Notes under the pieces: generated by a model
Seen by the model: only the letters and a program-made list of their open reading frames with translations
Told to the model about the DNA's origin: nothing
Databases searched by the model: none
Shown here: positions 58,886-64,000 of the stretch, in pieces
How the letters are laid out: each line of letters begins with the position of its first letter
Numbering within the stretch: the stretch's first letter is position 1
NCBI GenBank assembly: GCA_030998225.1
Contig: JAPYXD010000680.1
Location: 13,888,001-13,952,000 of the forward strand
Direction: 5' to 3'
DNA length: 64,000 bases
Source: Diplolepis rosae
Lineage: Eukaryota > Arthropoda > Insecta > Hymenoptera > Diplolepididae
Translations under genes and position numbers: made by a program

Positions 58886-60949
58886 ATGATTCTCACTTCT
58901 GTGCTATGTGGCATTATTATAGTAGTTAGTGAAGCATATGGCAAGTATTAGAAATCATACCTAAGTCGTTTTAAGCGAATTCACACTATTTTTAAGTACC
59001 TCTCTTTTTAACTGAGAAATTGAAATCTAGTCAAATTTTCCAATCGGTAACCTGAAATGAAAAATGAAAATTTGTGATGCGACATTCGATTTCAAGAATC
59101 GACTTTTGTGTTCCTTATTCTTCGGGAAATTTTCAGATTTATCTTATAAAATTTAGTACTAGTAATTATGTAGTTCGGCTTTCTTTGAATGCTTTGAGCA
59201 TAAAAATCGTTGTGAAAATTTAAGGTTATGTCATGTAGCCTTCCATATATCCATTAATCCAGCATACTTTATATACTTACAATTTTTCAAATTAGAACAT
59301 TATTCAAGGTTTTATTAAAAGAGTTTATGCAACAGATATAAATTATACTTTCTAAATAAAAATTACTATTTTTGGTAAGACTTAATCATTATATTCTAAG
59401 ATTATGAAATGATAATAACTAATATTATGTGACATGTTTTGGTACATGTTCAATGTTTTATTGGACCACAGTAATTAATTTGTAATTATTAATTTTAACA
59501 TTAATTCTTACCACATATGAGACGGTATTAGATTTGTGTCAAATTTGACATCTTTTGCTTTCAATAAATAAACCACCAAATAGTGTAACCCAACATAAAA
59601 TTTTCAAAGCCGTTTTAGTTGGGCCTGGAGGCTTTGACAAATAAATTTTTTGAAAAGTAAATTTTTACATTCAGATTCTTTCAAGAAATTTCATAGCCTA
59701 TCATTATTTCTTTTGCAAAAAAATTACTTTTCAAGAATTTGCAAACTAAAACGGCTGGAAAATTTTTTAATTAGGTTATACTATTTCGAATAAAAATACT
59801 TTAGTAGTATTTTTTTTTTAAACTCAGCGTTTCTATACGAATATCCTAGAAATTAATTGATTAATAATACTATATCAATACAGGAATATAATTAAATAAA
59901 TGAAAACAATTATTTAAATGTATATAAAGAATTTCAAATTAATTAGTTGAGTTTGAAATTTTTGTCACTGCCTACATTATCGGAGGATCACTAGTCGCGT
60001 ATCAGATAGGATACGTTGTCGACAGGTGTCCTCGTAGACAATTTCAAACTCTTATATCGCAAATAATGCAAATAAATTCAATATTTAAAGAATTTGAAAA
60101 TCTTTCTGTGGAAAAAATGACGCTTTCGACTGCGCTGGGATTCGAGCCCAGGTCTTTCGATTGCCGGTCGACTGCTCTAACCACTGAGCTACACAGGCGT
60201 TTTCCACAGAAAGATTTTCAAATTCTTTAAATATTGAATTTATTTGCATTATTTGCGATATAAGAGTTTGAAATTGTCTACGAGGACACCTGTCGACAAC
60301 GTATCCTATCTGATACGCGACTAGTGATCCTCCGATAATGTAGGCAGTGACAAAAATTTCAAACTCAACTAATTAATTTGAAAGATTTTCAAATTCTTTA
60401 AATATATAAAGAATAATTATAATTTATTTATCACATTAATTACCCATGTGACCTGGTAATTCAATAACGTGGGTAAAGCTTATATGTTTTTACGCAAAAT
60501 ATCACGTTTTTTGTAATATCGACATTTATAGATATTTTCCCTAATAAGGTGAATTGCTACAGCTAGAAGCTAAATATTTTTCTTCAAACTAAATCAAAGT
60601 CATAAATATTGCAGGAAACGATTTCACTGTCTTAGAAAGTAAAATAAGACATGGACAGATATTTGAACCTAGAACAAAAAATAAAATATTTTCTGTCGTT
60701 ATAAAGAAAAACTGGGTATTCCTCAGTACCGGATCTGCGATTACTGATCACTATATATTAACGACAGGTAAATATATAGATGAAATAAACAAATATCCTC
60801 AAAACTTTTCGGTTACGCATGGAGCTATTAAATTTGAGGATTTCACTATGACAGATTTTATCAAAAAAGGGTATAAAGATAACTCTTATAACGAGGGTGA
60901 TTTTGGGAAATATGGAAACTTCTCTATTTTTGATGTTGGACTACTCGAG
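58886..60949 (+). CDS. secreted trypsin-like serine protease homologue, inactive; exons 1-2, 3' end missing
   Basis: Exon 1 58886-58940 encodes a signal peptide (MILTSVLCGIIIVVSEAY, 18 codons + 1 base). It ends at a GC-type donor GCAAGT (58941). Exon 2 60615-60949 follows TTGCAG and ends at GTAAGT. Phase 1 joins them in frame; the next intron is phase 0. Exon 2 follows an S1 protease: activation-like ESKIRHGQIF (no IVGG), VVIKKNWVFLSTGSAITDHY, then ILTTGKYI where active enzymes have LTAAHC, and FSIFDVGLLE matching the DIALL region with the catalytic Asp position. The catalytic His and its neighbouring Cys are therefore absent. Downstream exons with the Ser region were not found; they may lie beyond the window. 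Role unknown; inactive S1 homologues are common in insect haemolymph and venom. Confidence 0.6.
59941..60374. mobile_element. hairpin element with a tRNA-like core
   Basis: Arms 59941-60115 and 60200-60374 (175 bp each) are exact inverted copies by eye, containing GATCACTAGTCGCGTATC and GACACCTGTCGACAACGT. The loop is almost exactly a tRNA-like sequence. Beyond 60374 the inverted match continues with a small indel. Located in intron 1 of the trypsin-like homologue. Confidence 0.75.
60128..60198 (-). ncRNA. tRNA-like sequence in the loop of a hairpin element
   Basis: On the minus strand acceptor GCCTGTG pairs with CGCAGTC (six of seven). D arm TAGCTCAGTGGTTAGAGC, anticodon-type loop CCGGCAA and T arm CTGGGCTCGAATCCCAG all form. 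Box A and a box B-like GGCTCGAATCC are present. The formal anticodon is GGC (Ala), but position 33 is C instead of U and the top pair of the anticodon stem is G-A. It is therefore probably a tRNA-derived module (SINE-like) and not a working tRNA. Confidence 0.55.
60375..60614. other. rest of intron 1 of the trypsin-like homologue
   Basis: AT-rich sequence ending in the acceptor TATTGCAG. Confidence 0.4.
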
Positions 60950-61572
60950 GTAAGTATATTCTGGTACTGCATATTACAAAAACTCCAATATGAAAATACT
61001 GTGAAAACTATTAAGATTTTTTCGCACAATTTTGTAGATGAAATTCCTTGCTGTGGGAAAGAAAACTTATTTTTATTTATAATTGGATTCTTTTTCAATA
61101 TTCAAGAAAAATGATCTTTTCTGAACAGAATTTTCCCACAGCGTTTAGAAATTTTCAAAATAAGTTGAAAATTATGTGAGTTTAGTGGAATAATTTGAAA
61201 AAATTACCGATACATTTAAGCAAGGAATTAAGTTCGAATTAAGTGCTCTCAATGTACACTAATAGTAAACTGTAGCACTTTTATTTACTAACCAACTAAT
61301 AAATAACATTAAGTGTCTATTAAATGCTCTCAAAACATGCTGTGTCCAAAAATACAGCAACTTTTTTTTCAAACTTGTGGAAGTGCTTTCAACGTTCGAA
61401 CTCAATTTTTATTTAGTGTATTGTAATGTATACTATTATATTATGTTGGTTGCGTTAAAATTTAATATTTACTAGACTTCAAATTCAGATTTCAATATTC
61501 TTTGATAAATTTATAATCTCTGAAGCTTTTGAATAAAATATATTTTTTAAGAAATTTTTTTAATATCAACAA
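60950..61572. other. no feature recognised (possible intron)
   Basis: Starts with the GTAAGT donor. No further exon with serine-protease motifs was seen before the mariner at 61577. Confidence 0.35.
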
Positions 61573-61641
61573 AATACGAGGGTCGTTCAATAAGTCATTA
61601 GAAAATAATAGAAAAACAAATTATTTTGTGTACATCTTTTT

Positions 61642-62969
61642 TTATTTTTCAACATAATCTCCTTTTAGCTCTATACACTTTTCCAAGCGTTTCTGCAACT
61701 TTTTTGAGCCGTCCAAAAAGTAGGATTTCGGAAGGTCCTCAAAAAAGGCATCTGTTTGGGTGATGACATCCTCGTTCAACATAAACCGATGTCCGCCGAG
61801 CCATTTTTTCAAGTTCGAAAATACAAAAAAATTACTAGAGGCCGAATCCAATGAATACGGTAGATGTTGTAATATTTCGAATTTTAATTCCATAATTTTG
61901 GCCATCGAAACTGCGCAGTTGTGCACCTGCGCATTATCTTGATAGAAGAGGATCTTTTTATTTTTCAAATGAGGACGTTGTTTCTTGATTTCTTCGCTCA
62001 ACCAGTGTAATAACAACGCATAATACTATATTATATATATATATAATACATAATATCTTTTATGTGTCTCCGGCGCGCAAACTCGTTTTTACGCTAAAGT
62101 TGAGGGTAGCGTAATGTAGTGTATTACGCTACAGAGGAATGTAATGTAAAAATTGAACTGCGCATGCGCCTATAACCATACAGCGGAGCGTAATCTTCTT
62201 CTTATTCTTCTTCTTATTCGTACAGGGTTGGCACCATACTGACAAAGCCTTGTACATTTGAACTGCGAATGCGTCTATTACAATCCGCTACTACTACACA
62301 AGATCGAGAAAATCAAAATGGCTAGAACTAGTTGTGAAATTCACCGTTTTGGCCTTCTTCGGAGCCCGTTCGCCGTCAGAAACCTATTGTTTGGCTTTTC
62401 CTTTGTCTCTGGAGTGTAGTGGTGTATCCATGTTTCGTCAGCAGTTATGTATCGACGCAGAAACTTGTCAGGATTGCGACGGAAAAGCGCGAAAATAACA
62501 TCAGAGTCGACCACACGAATGTGTTTACTCTCTTCTGAGAGCAAACGCGACTCCCCTCTATCTTGTCGAGATTTTTTTCACATCCAATTTTTCATGTGAA
62601 ATTGAAAACACTGTACCTTGCGATATGCCTGTGGCCTCAACTATTTCGCGCATTTTGATTCGTCGATCACTCAAAAACCATACCGTAGATTTTGTCAATC
62701 ATTTCGGGGGTAGTCACTTTCACAAGACGTCCCGGACGATATTCATCTTTTTTGGACGTACGGCCACTTTTAAACTCATTTACCCAATTGTAAACAGTTG
62801 CAAACACAGGAGCAGATGTGCCATGAACTTCATCCAACTCAGCTTTGACCTTTTTTGGTGTTAAGCCTTTTAAATATAAGTGTTTAATCACCGCTCGAAA
62901 CTCACTTTTATCCATTTTACTAAATGCACAAAAGTTTTTTGCGTCAATCGACAGTAAAAATGAAACCAT
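61642..62969 (-). pseudogene. mariner transposase, broken
   Basis: N-terminal part from the ATG near 62913-62915: MDKSEFRAVIKHLYLKGLTP, VYNWVNEFKSGRTS. Then 62544-62341: RVVDSDVIFALFRRNPD, Asp 1 in ITADETWIHHYTPETKE. After the foreign insert: ILFYQDNAQVHNCAVSMAKI (Asp 2), LPYSLDSASSNFFVF (Asp 3 region altered; relatives have SPDLAPSDFFLF), LGGHRFMLNEDVI and CIELKGDYVEK ending at 61642. Frameshifts around 62580-62670 and the insert inactivate it. Confidence 0.85.
62024..62335. repeat. non-mariner insert within the mariner
   Basis: Starts with a TATATA run, then GC-richer sequence with the direct repeat TTGAACTGCGCATGCGCCTAT / TTGAACTGCGAATGCGTCTAT about 105 bp apart, and CTTCTTCTTATTCTTCTTCT. 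It replaces the mariner segment between the Asp 1 and Asp 2 motifs. Origin unknown. Confidence 0.45.
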
Positions 62970-63099
62970 ATGATGGATATAACTGAGACTTTCACAGCTG
63001 TTCAGTGAGTAATGATGCTTACTAAACCTAAATCATTTTCGATACTACGAGCGCCATCTCTTGGATTTTCTAAGGACTTATTGAACGACCCTCGTATAA

Positions 63100-64000
63100 A
63101 GGAATATAAAATATGAACACATTTTATTCAATTCAAATAAATGATCTTGAATTTCAAGAGAAAAGATTTGTTTAAATTAAGGGCATGTGATGCTCAAGTA
63201 AGATTGGGAATTTATGTGAACAATTTGATCCAGTTTCTACATATTTACATCCAAAATACATAAAATTTTGTTTCCATAACTTAAGAAATAGTAGAGAAAC
63301 TGAAAACAGATGTGAGTAGATTACTTTTGGTTTGAATAATACAACAAATTTTTTCGATAAATTTTGCTAAAATTAAATTTTTTCATTTTTCAATCCAAAA
63401 TTAGTTTATATACATCCGTTTTTATCTTCTACACAATTTCCTAAACTTTGAAAACAAAATTTTACTTTTTCTAGACTTAAACATGTAGAAACTTAAAATC
63501 AATAAAATTTGCTAATTTGCCAAGTATCACATAGTCTTGAATAAATAAATTTTGTGTCAATAAATCTTTGATTCAAACAAACTGTTCTCTTAGTGTATTC
63601 TAACAGTGTTCAAATATTCTATATTTATTGCAAAAAATTTTTTCATGTTTTTATCGAAGTTTTTTTGAAGTTTTTCATCGAAATTTTTATCGAAGTTTTT
63701 ATAGGTGTTTCTTATCGAGTTTTTTGCTTTTTTGAGTAATTTATTCACATTTTTTATGTACTCACATCTACATTCAAGTTACATACATTTATACATAAAC
63801 ATGTCTAGTTTTTCATCTCAGATGTTTTTTAAAAAATGTATGTTTAAAAAATTATGTATAATTTTATGTAAATTTTCTCATGTTTTTATCCTTCACGCAA
63901 TCCCAAAGAATTTTCACGCTTTTTTATCGACGTTTTTTTGAAGTTTTCATCGAGGTTTTATCGAAGTCTTTATCGATGTTTTGTTTGCTTATTTTTCAGG
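63100..64000. other. AT-rich sequence with small repeats
   Basis: 63179-63530 resembles the foldback at 31663-31985 (AGGGCATGT, TTTATCTTCTAC, AACATGTAGAAACTTA). 63580-63610 repeats 53590-53640. 63640-63720 and 63910-64000 contain irregular TTTTTATCGAAGTTTTT repeats. No gene recognised; the open frame at 63705-63941 is low-complexity. Confidence 0.35.

Larger units (their letters stand above)
61577..63094 (-). mobile_element. mariner element, fourth lineage, with foreign central segment
   Basis: CGAGGGTCGTTCAATAAGTC at 61577 and the inverted GACTTATTGAACGACCCTCG ending at 63094, each flanked by TA. The termini match well over more than 20 bases. Transposase remnants lie on the minus strand; the central part at about 62024-62335 is not mariner sequence. 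Confidence 0.85.

Noticed and set aside
60128..60198. Functional tRNA-Ala(GGC) gene
   Set aside because: C at position 33, a G-A mismatch at the top of the anticodon stem, an acceptor mismatch and its place inside a hairpin element argue for a tRNA-derived module.
1..64000. CRISPR array, bacterial operon or endogenous viral segment
   Set aside because: Repeat structures are transposon-type with TIRs and target duplications. Genes have spliceosomal introns. No viral structural or replication genes were recognised apart from the LTR retrotransposon.

Overview
The window looks like an AT-rich, transposon-saturated insect nuclear genome. Genes have short exons, GT-AG introns and TATA-type promoters. 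There is a eukaryotic tRNA-Cys(GCA), a BEL/Pao retrotransposon, several mariner lineages and many TTAA- and TA-flanked MITEs. Secreted cysteine-rich (TIL-like) peptides and an inactive secreted trypsin homologue fit a hymenopteran, perhaps a parasitoid wasp, but the species cannot be named from sequence alone.

Region by region. 1-2.85 kb: 5' half of a decayed minus-strand BEL/Pao element. 3-4.1 kb: a minus-strand signal-peptide exon with a TATA box. 5.4-9.1 kb: repeats, then a complete three-exon minus-strand gene for a 10-cysteine secreted TIL-like protein; two exon-like plus-strand pieces lie inside its intron 1. 9.5-15 kb: CAGTGAAA-type MITEs, a 1.7 kb foldback element, and second and third copies of the sequence flanking the TIL gene. 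15.9-23.3 kb: a paralogous TIL-like gene (exons 2-3 at 16 kb, matching exon 1 at 23.2 kb) whose intron 1 is filled with transposons. 23.6-29.5 kb: a tandem GC-richer MITE array and palindromic MITEs. 30.6 kb: tRNA-Cys. 32.6-33.5 kb: a two-exon linker-histone-like gene. 34.3-46.9 kb: foldback and MITE elements, many nested. 46.9-53.1 kb: a GC-rich micro-island, AT-rich sequence and MITEs. 53.8-58.4 kb: a mariner carrying two other transposons, then another mariner. 58.9-61 kb: the first two exons of a secreted trypsin-like homologue that lacks the catalytic histidine, with a tRNA-like hairpin element in its intron. 61.6-63.1 kb: a further mariner.

The host genes that can be supported are mostly secreted proteins. 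The TIL pair shares exon lengths, intron phases and promoter sequence, so it arose by tandem duplication. The signal-peptide exons at 4.0 and 58.9 kb share length, phase and promoter layout. Most remaining sequence is transposon stratigraphy, with insertion order readable from target-site duplications and paralogous empty sites. All coordinates and splice sites were read by eye; no search or fold was run.
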